Positions 8,095 to 17,223 of a stretch of DNA of 64,000 nt are shown here, piece after piece. The translations under genes were made by a program, and so were the position numbers. The notes under the pieces were generated by a model. That model was not told where the DNA came from, searched no databases, and was given only the letters and a program-made list of their open reading frames with translations. The DNA is from Psychromonas algicola (lineage in GTDB: Bacteria > Pseudomonadota > Gammaproteobacteria > Enterobacterales > Psychromonadaceae): positions 1 through 64,000 of the forward strand of contig NZ_SNUB01000010.1 in the NCBI RefSeq assembly GCF_004378355.1, given 5' to 3'. Within the stretch, counting starts at the first letter, position 1, and each line of letters opens with the position of its first letter.

Positions 8095-9367
8095 GCGCTT
8101 CAACCTGCGACGTTCCGTAGAGATTCACAACACGTCTTCTTTTACTATTTAAATCCCAGACAGGTGCCGGTTTTGTAATAAACAAGGTTTTTTCAATCCC
8201 CTGCTTACTTAACAGCTTTGATAACGCTTCTTTTATTTCAACAGGAAATTGATCGGTTTCTATTTCAATGGAGTTAGATGCCACCTGAGTGATCTTGTAA
8301 TCAATTAATTGCTCACTGATATAACTTACGGTGCGATAAATTAAATCAGGTAATACACTTACCGTTTTATTTTCATAGGTTAAGCGCAACATATCTCCGC
8401 ACCGACCACTGATACTTTTGATCGATTCATACAGTCCTTCTTCATTTCCCACTTCAATGATGTCATCGAGTAAATAACGAATAATTGGCTGCGTTTTACG
8501 TCGAAAATCAGTAATGATAGGAGAGAAATGAGTTTTCTCTTCGTTTAACCAATAATGCTCGATATAAACCGTATCTTCATTCCAACGCATTACGTTGTTG
8601 GTATCACTACAGGCTAAAAAACCTTCCGTGCATTGATAAACTTGTTTCACCGGTTGATTGAATGCCTGGGAAATGAAAGCGCTATCTTCTTCTGTTAATA
8701 CTTCAGCAGCAGAAATTATTGTGTTCGGCGCTAAGCCTTGATGATGTTGAGCACAAAGGTGGATCGCTTGTGCACTACCAATAATAAGAGTTGGATTAAA
8801 CTCCACCAATGACGCTAACCATTGTTCAACAGGTTGAGTGATATCGGCATAATGAAATTGAATACGCCCTTTATTAGCGGTTTGGTATAAAGGGCTATCA
8901 GCTCTTAGCAATAAAGCAATACGATGCTTTTGTTTGAGACTTGGCAGTAGTTTCGCAAAAATAGTCCCAGCCCAAATACTACGTTCTTTTTTCGATGCTA
9001 AAAATAAACCTCGTTGTCCCGATGTACCCGTTGATAAACCAACGGCGATATTGTTAATGATAGATTGGTCAAACTGCCTTGTTTCTTCTGCTGTTAAAGC
9101 CAATTTGAACAGTTCATCTTTATCTAATTGAGCGGTATTAAGTTGGTTGAATTTTTCCATCATGATTTTTTTATTCATGATTGGAAATTCACTTAATGGT
9201 TTGTTTTTATAGTCTTTATAAAAAGGAGAATGCTCACAAACCCATTGCAAATGGCGCTTAACTTGTTTCTCCTGCCATTTATTTAGTTGTTCTCGAGATG
9301 AAAATCGACGGCATTTAGTTTGCAAAAAATAAAATAAGATCCTTAGCTTTTCTAACGTTTTATCCAT
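8084..9367 (-). CDS. Adenylate-forming ligase, CoF390-synthetase/PaaK-like
   Basis: The protein of 427 residues has the ANL adenylation motifs: phosphate loop G-L-S-T-G-T-S-G-Q-R-G near residue 110, Y-Q-C-T-E-G-F-L near 240 (adenine/Mg region), P-I-I-R-Y-L-L-D-D-I-I-E near 290 and S-G-R-C-G-D-M-L near 320, with a short basic C-terminal domain (S-K-R-R-R-V-V). This is the pattern of proteins labelled F390-synthetase-related, which probably activate carboxylic acids as acyl-AMP; true F420 chemistry is unlikely in this organism. Stop and start codons interlock with both neighbours (1-base overlap with the MBL gene). In olefin/beta-lactone clusters an ANL enzyme (OleC) also follows a thiolase-fold enzyme and an NAD-dependent reductase. 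Confidence 0.8.
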   Translation of the reverse strand: MDKTLEKLRILFYFLQTKCRRFSSREQLNKWQEKQVKRHLQWVCEHSPFYKDYKNKPLSEFPIMNKKIMMEKFNQLNTAQLDKDELFKLALTAEETRQFDQSIINNIAVGLSTGTSGQRGLFLASKKERSIWAGTIFAKLLPSLKQKHRIALLLRADSPLYQTANKGRIQFHYADITQPVEQWLASLVEFNPTLIIGSAQAIHLCAQHHQGLAPNTIISAAEVLTEEDSAFISQAFNQPVKQVYQCTEGFLACSDTNNVMRWNEDTVYIEHYWLNEEKTHFSPIITDFRRKTQPIIRYLLDDIIEVGNEEGLYESIKSISGRCGDMLRLTYENKTVSVLPDLIYRTVSYISEQLIDYKITQVASNSIEIETDQFPVEIKEALSKLLSKQGIEKTLFITKPAPVWDLNSKRRRVVNLYGTSQVEAHGH

Positions 9368-10230
9368 TAGCTCATCCAGCCTTTAGCCATTAAATTAGCA
9401 ATCGTTTCTTCACAATGAGAGGGAACAAACTTAACTGAATCATCGCACAGTTCATAACAACGTCTTAGTTTTTGTAATGTGTCTTTATAGGCATGGTGAT
9501 CATCACTTAAAATATTAGCTATCCAATGTTGGTCAATATGCTTGGCTAAACTGTCTTTTAACCAGCAGGCATCGGCGAGCAAAAAGACAAAACTATTTTC
9601 AAGACGAATTAAAAGTCCTATATGTCCTGCAGCATGACCGGGTAAATTTACGACGTAGAGTGATTGATCATGAAACCAGTCCTGCGCATATAAACCTATT
9701 TGTTCTTTTAAATCCAGTATATTCGCGATATCGATAGTGAAGGAATCAAAAAATGAAAACTGTTGATTAGCTTTTTCTGGAACAAGGTTTTTTAGGTACC
9801 CTTTTCTTACGCGATTAATGCGATTAGCTGTGTTGATATAATCTAAACCTGCTTGATGGCAGTGAATAGTTGCATCAGGAAAATCAACTAATCCTGCAAT
9901 ATGATCCGCATGAAAATGCGACAACAGTAAATGTTTAATGGCAGAGTGATGAATATCTAATGTTTGTAATTGCTCAGCAATATTTTCACCATGATCTAAA
10001 TGGCAAGGTGTAACCATGGCATAAAAACGTTCAGGAAAGCTTCTTGTGCTTTTATGAAAATCAGGATGGTAGCCAGTATCAAATAAAACGTAGCCTGCTT
10101 TAGGATGTTCAATCAAAGCAATGCCTGCAGGAAATTTTTTAGGTTTAATACCGCTGCCCGGTAACACAATAAACCCAGGATGCGTGCAAAAACCAGCTTT
10201 AAATAGTCGGATTTTTATGCCAGTTTGCAT
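9367..10230 (-). CDS. MBL-fold metallo-hydrolase (lactonase-like)
   Basis: The metal-binding motifs are all visible: H-F-H-A-D-H near residue 108, P-G-H-A-A-G-H near 197, a D-A-C-W-L Asp, and P-S-H-C-E-E near the C-terminus. The sequence resembles AiiA-type acyl-homoserine-lactonase members, about 287 residues, cytoplasmic. It overlaps the epimerase gene by 32 bases and the ligase gene by 1 base, so it is embedded in the operon. In this context it might hydrolyse a thioester or lactone intermediate, or edit the product. Substrate unknown. Confidence 0.85.
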   Translation of the reverse strand: MQTGIKIRLFKAGFCTHPGFIVLPGSGIKPKKFPAGIALIEHPKAGYVLFDTGYHPDFHKSTRSFPERFYAMVTPCHLDHGENIAEQLQTLDIHHSAIKHLLLSHFHADHIAGLVDFPDATIHCHQAGLDYINTANRINRVRKGYLKNLVPEKANQQFSFFDSFTIDIANILDLKEQIGLYAQDWFHDQSLYVVNLPGHAAGHIGLLIRLENSFVFLLADACWLKDSLAKHIDQHWIANILSDDHHAYKDTLQKLRRCYELCDDSVKFVPSHCEETIANLMAKGWMS

Positions 10231-11191
10231 AACGTTTTATCCCTTCCTTAATGCTAACTTTAGGTTGATAATCCAATATTTCCTGCGCTTTTGAAATATC
10301 TAAGGTCTGATCATAATGCAGTAAAGCAGCACTGTAATTGGTTAACCTAGGTTCTTTATGATTCAATAAATATTGATGAATCCATTGATTCCATTTTACC
10401 AGAATCCTAACCCATTTATAATTTAACCCTTTGATTTGAGTATTAGGCGCTAATTCACTTAGTAAGTCTGTCAGTAATGATTTGATATGTCCGGGTTGCC
10501 CGTTGCTAATATTAAATATATTGCCACTTTCACAATCCGACTCAACTGCCAATATAATCGCATCGGCGACATTATCCACATAGGTTAAATCAACGAGCGG
10601 ATCTCTCGATGACGGTAGCAATAGATTTTTGTTTTTTATAAAACCTAATAACCTAGGCGCAATAGCTCGATCTTGAGGACCAAAAAGTCCACGTGGCCTT
10701 AAAATAAAACTATGCAAATTACTACTTAATACCAATTTTTCTGCTTGTGCTTTGGTTGTTGCGTATTCATTACAAAAAGAAGGCGGCAAAGGCGATGATT
10801 CTTTAATGTTTATTTGGCTTTTAAAATCAAAATATAAGCTTGGTGTTGAGATATGAACAAAACGCGGTACCTTAGCTTTTTCTGCCGCTAATAGAATATG
10901 TTCAGTCCCCTTTACATTTGCAGAGATAAAGTCAGATTCTTTCCCCCAAGGACTTGATAACGCAGCACAATGCACAACTGCATAAGCATCAGAACAAGCA
11001 AGATCTAAACTTTTTAATGAGTTAGAATTAGATAAATCAATTGGATGAAAAACAGCTTGGTACCGCTGAGCTATTTTATCACCTAAAGCTTGGTCTCTTC
11101 CAATAAAATGGATTTCATATTGTAGATGGTACAAACGGATCAGCGCTTGACCTAACATGCCCGTTCCACCAGTGATCAGTAATTTTTTCAA
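10199..11191 (-). CDS. NAD-dependent epimerase/dehydratase (extended SDR, 3-beta-HSD-like)
   Basis: Extended SDR of 330 residues. N-terminal cofactor motif L-I-T-G-G-T-G-M-L-G, catalytic Tyr in N-E-Y-A-T-T-K-A (YxxxK), and a L-R-P-R-G-L-F-G-P substrate-side motif typical of the 3-beta-hydroxysteroid dehydrogenase-like branch that also includes OleD. It most likely reduces a beta-keto group or isomerises a sugar/alcohol. It overlaps the KAS III gene by 4 bases (ATGA) and the MBL gene by 32. Pairing with a KAS III-like enzyme favours reduction of a beta-ketoacyl product (inference). Confidence 0.85.
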   Translation of the reverse strand: MKKLLITGGTGMLGQALIRLYHLQYEIHFIGRDQALGDKIAQRYQAVFHPIDLSNSNSLKSLDLACSDAYAVVHCAALSSPWGKESDFISANVKGTEHILLAAEKAKVPRFVHISTPSLYFDFKSQINIKESSPLPPSFCNEYATTKAQAEKLVLSSNLHSFILRPRGLFGPQDRAIAPRLLGFIKNKNLLLPSSRDPLVDLTYVDNVADAIILAVESDCESGNIFNISNGQPGHIKSLLTDLLSELAPNTQIKGLNYKWVRILVKWNQWIHQYLLNHKEPRLTNYSAALLHYDQTLDISKAQEILDYQPKVSIKEGIKRYANWHKNPTI

Positions 11192-12174
11192 AGTGACAAT
11201 ACCGCCATCCCTAAAGAAAGTCCTGCGCCAGTGCCTAGTAACATGATTTTATCTTGTTTTTTAAGATCGTGATTTTTTAATAAATAATCTAAGGCGATGG
11301 GGGTTGATGCTGCTATTTGATTCCCCATGGTTGCGATAATATTAACCATATGACTATTATCAAAGCCTAATCGTGTTTCAATATGTTTAAGCCCTAAATG
11401 GCTGGCTTGATGTGGCACTATATATCGGATATCGCTTTTATTCACTTTAGCTTTATCTAACCCCTCTTCGACAAAACCTGCAATTAAAGAAGCCACTTGT
11501 TTGAATACCTTTTTGCCATCCATAGTAAAATAACTGCCAGCTAAGAAAGTTTCCATATCTGTTTTTGATGGGTGCAAAAAACTACCGCCCGAACGAATTT
11601 GGCAATGTTCATATCCTTTAGGGTAAGTTTTAAAAGAGCTTGAAATAAGCCCCAAAGAATCATTATCAGCTTCTAAAATAAAGGCTGCAGCACCATCTGC
11701 AAATAGCGAAGATATTTCAGGATTATCGTAAGTGATCCCAACACGAGAGACTTCACTAGAAACGATCAAAATACGTTGATAACGTCCGCTTGAAATAGCA
11801 CAGTGAGCCATTTCTAATGCAGATAAAAAGGATAAGCAACTGCTATTAATATCCATACTAGCGATATGATGAGGGTCATCGAGCTCAGCTAATAAACTCG
11901 CCGCATTATAAGGTAAAACTTGATGACTAGTAGCGCTTGCACTGATTAATAAATCAATATCACTTAGTCCTAACTTTGCTTCTGTTAACGATTTTTTTAT
12001 CGCTTCACAGCCCATAAAAACAGCCGTTTCTTTATCAGACGCAAAATGACGATACTCAACACCATAACGTTTAAAACAGGTGCCATGTTTAAGGTTAAGT
12101 CGATCATCTAATTGCGCCGCAGTGATCCTAGACTCAGGTAAATAAGTCGCACTAGACACTATTCTAAATGCCAT
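11188..12174 (-). CDS. 3-oxoacyl-ACP synthase III (KAS III/FabH-like) family protein
   Basis: Thiolase-fold enzyme of 328 residues. The catalytic triad is visible: Cys in I-N-S-S-C-L-S-F-L near residue 112, His in I-V-P-H-Q-A-S near 250, Asn in T-M-G-N-Q-I-A-A-S near 280. A G-T-G-A-G-L-S-L-G loop closes the fold. The Y-L-P-E-S-R-I-T start and C-F-K-R-Y-G-V segment place it with the divergent FabH-like enzymes of secondary or lipid pathways rather than housekeeping FabH, whose usual plsX-fabD neighbours are absent. It is first in a six-gene operon. It would condense acyl-thioesters, or transfer acyl groups as some KAS III relatives do. Confidence 0.85.
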   Translation of the reverse strand: MAFRIVSSATYLPESRITAAQLDDRLNLKHGTCFKRYGVEYRHFASDKETAVFMGCEAIKKSLTEAKLGLSDIDLLISASATSHQVLPYNAASLLAELDDPHHIASMDINSSCLSFLSALEMAHCAISSGRYQRILIVSSEVSRVGITYDNPEISSLFADGAAAFILEADNDSLGLISSSFKTYPKGYEHCQIRSGGSFLHPSKTDMETFLAGSYFTMDGKKVFKQVASLIAGFVEEGLDKAKVNKSDIRYIVPHQASHLGLKHIETRLGFDNSHMVNIIATMGNQIAASTPIALDYLLKNHDLKKQDKIMLLGTGAGLSLGMAVLSL

Positions 12175-12329
12175 AATCTTTCTCTTTATATCAAGTGATA
12201 GTAAATAGTATCAATCAGTTAACTAATATGGAACCACTTAAATCTAAGCTTGTTAACCATAATGCAGATTTACCATTGCTTAATAAATAGGTAGACTGCG
12301 CACAAATAATTTTTAGGAAAATTAATTAC

Positions 12330-13205
12330 ATGCCGATACTTATTGCAGTCACCCTACTTTGGGCTTTTTCATTTAGCTTAATTGGTGTTTATCTCGCCGG
12401 ACAAGTTGATGCTTGGTTTTCGGTCTTAATGCGCGTTTCTTTAGCAACCTTGGTTTTTTTACCCTTTTTAAAACTTCGTCAGATTGAAGCTAGTGTCGCC
12501 TTTAAGTTAATGATTTGTGGTGCTCTGCAATTGGGTATTATGTATGGTTTTTACTATCAATCATTCTTATATTTATCGGTACCTGAAGTTTTATTATTCA
12601 CAGTAATGACTCCTCTATATGTCACCTTGATAAACGACATGTTAGATTGCCGACTTAATATCGGCTTTGCAATTAGCTCACTTATTGCGATTTGTGGTGC
12701 TGTTGCAATACGTTATCAAGGAGTTGATGATGGTTTTATAAAAGGTTTGATCATCGTGCAATGCGCTAATGTTTGTTTTGCTGCTGGCCAAGTTGGTTAT
12801 AAACGAGTTATCGAGAAAAACTATCCTGATATTGCACAACGTACCGTATTTGGCTGGTTCTTTCTTGGTGCGCTAGCTGTTGTTATCCCTTGTTATATCT
12901 TTATGGGAAATCCAGACAAATTACCAACAACGAACTTACAATGGGGAATTTTAATTTACCTCGGGTTAATTGCTTCAGGCTTAGGTTACTTTGCATGGAA
13001 TAAAGGAGCGACTATGGTCAACATAGGTACTTTAGCCGTTGCTAATAATTTATTGATCCCTGCTGGTATTATAGTCAATGTTGTATTTTGGAACCGAGAT
13101 GCAGATATTTTACGCTTAGCGATTGGTGGCGGTATTATCTTACTTGCGCTTTGGGTAAACGATAAATTCAACCAAAAATGGGCTAAAGCAAACCTTAATA
13201 AATAA
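12330..13205 (+). CDS. EamA/DMT-family transporter
   Basis: A 291-residue membrane protein with ten hydrophobic segments in two repeated halves (the EamA repeat): W-A-F-S-F-S-L-I-G-V-Y at the N-terminus and G-L-I-A-S-G-L-G-Y-F-A-W-N-K-G-A in the second half, the typical late EamA motif. It belongs to the drug/metabolite transporter superfamily, exporting amino acids or metabolites. It is divergent from the KAS III operon with a shared 155-base promoter region, so joint regulation, and export of that pathway's product, is possible but unproven. Confidence 0.85.
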   Translation: MPILIAVTLLWAFSFSLIGVYLAGQVDAWFSVLMRVSLATLVFLPFLKLRQIEASVAFKLMICGALQLGIMYGFYYQSFLYLSVPEVLLFTVMTPLYVTLINDMLDCRLNIGFAISSLIAICGAVAIRYQGVDDGFIKGLIIVQCANVCFAAGQVGYKRVIEKNYPDIAQRTVFGWFFLGALAVVIPCYIFMGNPDKLPTTNLQWGILIYLGLIASGLGYFAWNKGATMVNIGTLAVANNLLIPAGIIVNVVFWNRDADILRLAIGGGIILLALWVNDKFNQKWAKANLNK

Positions 13206-13213
13206 CTTTATCA

Positions 13214-13257
13214 ATGATTTTATTACTGCCATATTAACCATGCAGTAATAAAATCAT
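13214..13257 (+). terminator. Long perfect hairpin downstream of the EamA gene
   Basis: atgattttattactgc (13214-13229) pairs perfectly with its complement at 13242-13257 around a 12-base loop. It starts 8 bases after the stop codon. No clear T-run follows, but the position argues for a terminator or 3'-end stabiliser. Confidence 0.5.
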
Positions 13258-13510
13258 CAAGCATTTCAAACTTCCATATTTTTATATGTTCAATGCGATA
13301 ACGTTCCGCAGCCTAAATATTCTTTCAGTTAGTTATAAATAGACAATTTAGCCCCTTTTGTAATTCTCGTTTAATCACCATTAAACTCGTATCGCTATCT
13401 ACGTGATAGTTAACTCAATTTAAATAACATTGTGTGGGCTTAAACGGGTTGATAAATTATGCTTGTCATCATAAAAACTATCACCTCAACTTCTTAAATT
13501 GGTACTCAAC

Positions 13511-13954
13511 ATGATTAGAAAAATAGCGTTACTCTCAATGTTAACTGTTTTTAATAGCTTAAATAGTTCGCCAATCTATGCAGCTGACAATTTATTTTCT
13601 CAATCCCTTGATTATGCGCAAGTTGAACATGTGAATGGCAAACAAAGCAAGGATGGAAGCTGGTGTTTTAGTACGCAGGTTAGACATAATGACCAAGGTT
13701 GGGTGCATTATGCAGATGGCTGGCTGGTTCATGATTTAGAAGGTAACTTATTAGCAGAAAGAACGCTCTTGCACCCACACGATAATGAGCAGCCTTTCAC
13801 ACGTAGCCAATGCGGTATTAAAATACCTAAGTCATTAACTCATGTTGTTGTCAGTGCGAAGTGTAACCAACATGGTACGGGCGGCCATCCTGTAAAGTTA
13901 AACATGAATAAAACTAGTGGAGAAGGTTTTACTCTAACTCCCTATCAACTATAA
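13511..13954 (+). CDS. Exported hypothetical protein, 147 aa
   Basis: The ATG at 13511 gives a clear Sec signal peptide (MIRKIALLSMLTVF, then a polar stretch ending S-P-I-Y-A-A-D). The mature part of about 120 residues has two Cys, a W-V-H-Y-A-D-G-W segment and a H-G-T-G-G-H-P motif; likely periplasmic. The family is not recognised. It stands alone, with a 300-base upstream gap containing only the hairpin at 13214-13257. Confidence 0.65.
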   Translation: MIRKIALLSMLTVFNSLNSSPIYAADNLFSQSLDYAQVEHVNGKQSKDGSWCFSTQVRHNDQGWVHYADGWLVHDLEGNLLAERTLLHPHDNEQPFTRSQCGIKIPKSLTHVVVSAKCNQHGTGGHPVKLNMNKTSGEGFTLTPYQL

Positions 13955-14094
13955 AGTAGATTTTGTAAATATCGCCCCTATTTTAAAATAATCAAAAATC
14001 TTTGTCATTTAACAAGTTTATTCACCAACTATTACTTTAATTCCTTTCATACTAGGATAAAATGACGACCTAAAATTTATCAAGGAGTTATAGA

Positions 14095-14670
14095 ATGAAT
14101 ATGCAGGATGAGGTGATAAGGATCCTTACGTTTTACCATGGGGATAACAACTTTAATATGAACCCTCATGTGCCGGCTGAAATCGAGCATTATGCCCGAG
14201 CTGCATTAGATATTGCAGATGATGATATTGTTCTAGCTGCGATACGTTTATCATTCACTAAATTTCATCGTGGATTGGTCATTACTCGTGATGGTCTTTT
14301 CTGGCGTAATGGACCTAAAATAGAAACAACAGTTAATCATTTAACTTGGCGAGAACTCAGTCTTCGTAAATCAAATTTCCGTCCGAAACCTAAATCAATT
14401 GATCTAGGTGATGGAGATGCGATCGATAATACTGGTTCAATTAATAAAAGTAGCGCCGTGATTAACTTACTTGATTTATTAATAGACAAATATAGCGAAC
14501 AAGCATTAGAAAGTGATGGTTTTGTTTTTGAAAGTGGCAAAGACGAACTTGCTCGTAACATACCAACAAATAAAGCAGAATTAAAACAAGAGAATACGCA
14601 AAGTGCAGCTGAAGCCAATGATGGCAAAAGCTTTCTTGGCGATTGGTTTAAAAGCCTACTTAGTAAATAG
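14095..14670 (+). CDS. Conserved-looking hypothetical protein, 191 aa
   Basis: Start ATG at 14095 follows AAGGAG (caaggagttatagaatg). The product is soluble. Its first half is compact, with G-L-V-I-T-R-D-G-L-F-W-R-N-G, reminiscent of bacterial PH-like or stress-protein domains that read a constant for a cellular signal; the second half is low-complexity and polar, ending in D-W-F-K-S-L-L-S-K. No family can be assigned. It stands alone between two unrelated genes. Confidence 0.6.
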   Translation: MNMQDEVIRILTFYHGDNNFNMNPHVPAEIEHYARAALDIADDDIVLAAIRLSFTKFHRGLVITRDGLFWRNGPKIETTVNHLTWRELSLRKSNFRPKPKSIDLGDGDAIDNTGSINKSSAVINLLDLLIDKYSEQALESDGFVFESGKDELARNIPTNKAELKQENTQSAAEANDGKSFLGDWFKSLLSK

Positions 14671-14820
14671 AAACAGCAGCAAATGAATACAAAACCTAAC
14701 GTTACTAGTTTTTGTATTCATTTTTCAAGCTACCTTCACCGCTTACTCTACTCTGTCATAAACACGTAATATAAAGTCACTATATTAACTAAACCTATTA
14801 AGATTAATATATGATTTTTT

Positions 14821-16566
14821 ATGCTCAACTTAAAAGACTTGTCACTTAGCGTCATTATCGAAAACCAAAATCTATCCGTCGTTTTCCAACCTATAGTAGA
14901 TAATAGTGAGCGAAACATACTAGGGTATGAAGCACTAATTCGAGGCCCCTTAAATAGCCCTTTGCACTCACCTATTGCCTTATTTTCAGAAGCTAAAAAA
15001 CAAGGTCGTTTAGTTGAATTAGAATTCTTATGCCGAGAACTTTCCATATTAAAATTCAAAGCACTAAACCTACCGGGGAAACTGTTTTTAAACGCAAGCC
15101 CAGAGACTTTATTCCAACCTAATTTTCGCTCTGGTTACACATTAAAATTATTAGAGAAAATAGGCTTATCTCCCTGCCGAGTTGTTATTGAATTAACTGA
15201 GCATAGCCCATTAGAGAATTATGAATTAGTACGTGATGCCTTAAAGCATTACAAAGAAATGGGCTTTGAAATAGCGATGGACGATTTAGGCTCTGGTTAT
15301 TCAGGTCTGCGTATGTGGTATGAACTACGCCCTGACTTTGTAAAAATTGATAGGCACTTTATCTGTAATATCCATAACGATAAAGTAAAACAGCAATTTG
15401 TACGCTCTATCAAAAACATCGCTAAAGAGCTTGACTGTAAGGTGATCGCCGAAGGAATAGAAACCCAAGATGAATATGAATTCATAGAAGAAATAGGCTT
15501 ACAGTATTTCCAAGGTTATTACTTTGCCCACCCTCAGCAGAAACCATTAACCCAAGTAACAGATCATTTATTCGGTGATAAACGCTTAATTAAGCGACCA
15601 AAAATTCGCTTTCAGCCTTCTACAAAAATCAATGACTTATTGCAACCAATAGAGGCAATTGATGCTTCAGAAACCATTGAATATTGTGCTGATTTATTTA
15701 ATAAAATCCCTGATTTAGATAGCATTCCCGTACTTGAAAATAATATTCCCATTGGTTTGATACTTAGAAACAGCTTAACCAATTTATTCTTTTCAAAATA
15801 TGGACGCGAGTTATCAGGGCAAAATAAAATAGAATCACTTGTTGATCGTCAAATATTAGTTTTGGAGCATGATTTATCAATTGAACAAGCCAGTGCGTTG
15901 ATAAGCAAAAAGGTAAGAAGTAAAAAAGCATTAGAATTTATTATTGTTAAGGATCAAAAATACCAAGGTGTAGGCTCAATTATTGATTTATTGACCGAAG
16001 TGAGTAACTTACAAATTGACAATGCCCGTTATGCCAACCCACTTACACTTCTGCCCGGCAATGTACCTATCAGTAAAAAATTAGACTTCTTATTAAAAAC
16101 ACAAAATCCTTTTACTGTTTGCTATATTGATTTAGATAACTTTAAACCCTATAACGATTGCTACGGTTATGAAAAAGGCGATCAAATTATTCTTGGTTTA
16201 GCTGACATTTTAAAAGAATGTATTACTGATAAAAGTGACTTTATAGGTCATATCGGTGGAGATGATTTTATTTTAATCTCCTCTTCTAAACACTGGAAGA
16301 AGCAGTGTGAAAAAATATTAGAAAAGTTCGCTGAGTGGGTACAGCATCGTTATTCACAAGAAGATCGTAATAAAGAAGGTATTTCTGCGGAAGATCGCAC
16401 TGGTAATATGCAGTTTTATCCTTTACTTAGTTTATCTATTGGATGTATCTGTTTACCGCCGCCAATATGCACAAGCCATCATGATGTTGCCGTTTTAGCT
16501 ACTTACGCAAAATCAATGGCGAAAAAAATGAAAGGAAATTCACTTTTCGTTTCCGATAAAAAGTAA
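14821..16566 (+). CDS. c-di-GMP protein: EAL - CBS pair - GGDEF
   Basis: The 581-residue cytoplasmic protein starts with an EAL phosphodiesterase domain (about 10-250). It holds the motif residues E-A-L-I-R-G, L-N-A-S-P, E-L-T-E-H, M-D-D-L-G-S-G, V-K-I-D and A-E-G-I-E, so c-di-GMP hydrolysis is plausible. A pair of CBS-like repeats (about 265-410) could sense nucleotides. The C-terminal GGDEF domain (about 425-580) carries G-G-D-D-F at 479-483, an allowed variant; no R-x-x-D inhibitory site is visible before it. The order EAL-CBS-GGDEF is known from Vibrio-like proteins. The start lacks a strong RBS. Probably monocistronic. Confidence 0.85.
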   Translation: MLNLKDLSLSVIIENQNLSVVFQPIVDNSERNILGYEALIRGPLNSPLHSPIALFSEAKKQGRLVELEFLCRELSILKFKALNLPGKLFLNASPETLFQPNFRSGYTLKLLEKIGLSPCRVVIELTEHSPLENYELVRDALKHYKEMGFEIAMDDLGSGYSGLRMWYELRPDFVKIDRHFICNIHNDKVKQQFVRSIKNIAKELDCKVIAEGIETQDEYEFIEEIGLQYFQGYYFAHPQQKPLTQVTDHLFGDKRLIKRPKIRFQPSTKINDLLQPIEAIDASETIEYCADLFNKIPDLDSIPVLENNIPIGLILRNSLTNLFFSKYGRELSGQNKIESLVDRQILVLEHDLSIEQASALISKKVRSKKALEFIIVKDQKYQGVGSIIDLLTEVSNLQIDNARYANPLTLLPGNVPISKKLDFLLKTQNPFTVCYIDLDNFKPYNDCYGYEKGDQIILGLADILKECITDKSDFIGHIGGDDFILISSSKHWKKQCEKILEKFAEWVQHRYSQEDRNKEGISAEDRTGNMQFYPLLSLSIGCICLPPPICTSHHDVAVLATYAKSMAKKMKGNSLFVSDKK

Positions 16567-16569
16567 CAC

Positions 16570-16597
16570 GCGAAGACAATATGCCTTCGCTTATTTT
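16570..16597. terminator. Bidirectional terminator-like hairpin
   Basis: gcgaag (16570-16575) pairs with cttcgc (16585-16590), followed by ttatttt. It lies in the 38-base gap between the converging EAL-GGDEF and peroxiredoxin genes. Confidence 0.6.
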
Positions 16598-16604
16598 ATA
16601 AAAA

Positions 16605-17144
16605 TTAACCTTCGTATGTGCCACGAATAGGATAATTATTTTCAGGATCACGCACAAAAGCTAACCCTTGAGCAATCACAGCTAATTCAGGACGAACGGC
16701 TGGAGAGTTTGACGTGCTAGCAATTTGTACTTTACCTTCGCCATTTATAATGAACAGGCCTGGTTCAGCAAAAAGACTATCGGTTTCCGCTGCAGAGCGT
16801 GGCTCAGAAATATACAAACCTAACGCTTTCATTTGTTCAACACTTAAACCATAAGCCACTTCAAAATTTAATTTAAGTTCACTTAAATGTGCATCTGCTT
16901 TTTCTAATGTATCGGCAGAAACTGCAACTACATCTACTCCTAATTGATTAAAATCAGGCACTAAATCATTTAATGCATTAAGATATCTTGTACAAAGAGG
17001 ACAATGTTTACCACGGTAAACAACGACCAAACGCCAATCGTTACCTTCTCCTTGTGGAGTTGATAAGGTAACTTCACTACCACTGATAGTAGGTAATGTA
17101 ATAGTGGGAAAAATAGCACCTGCACTTAATTTAGTTGATTGCAT
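16605..17144 (-). CDS. Peroxiredoxin-like family protein (AhpC/TSA)
   Basis: Starting at the ATG at 17142-17144 (MQSTKLSAGAIF) the product is 179 residues. The frame is open upstream, but that part overlaps the divergent regulator gene and is unlikely. It has the thioredoxin fold with V-V-V-Y-R-G-K-H-C-P-L-C-T-R-Y near residue 50: the first Cys is the peroxidatic position and the CxxC spacing is that of the peroxiredoxin-like AhpC/TSA branch. It would reduce peroxides in the cytoplasm. It is divergent from a TetR regulator gene 79 bases away, a usual arrangement for a regulator and its target. Confidence 0.85.
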   Translation of the reverse strand: MQSTKLSAGAIFPTITLPTISGSEVTLSTPQGEGNDWRLVVVYRGKHCPLCTRYLNALNDLVPDFNQLGVDVVAVSADTLEKADAHLSELKLNFEVAYGLSVEQMKALGLYISEPRSAAETDSLFAEPGLFIINGEGKVQIASTSNSPAVRPELAVIAQGLAFVRDPENNYPIRGTYEG

Positions 17145-17223
17145 AGTATTAACTCGACTTTTGTAATGAATGTTAATAAAGTATATGCACCTAATTTTTA
17201 ACTTGCAATAGGTTTTGTAACAA

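Noticed and set aside
8084-9367. Genuine coenzyme F390 synthetase
   Set aside because: F390 chemistry needs coenzyme F420, not expected here; the family resemblance only supports an adenylate-forming ligase.
12185-12214. TTGATA/TATAAA promoter for the KAS III operon
   Set aside because: The predicted start of transcription would fall 4-5 bases before the ATG, leaving no room for the ribosome site, so it was not listed.
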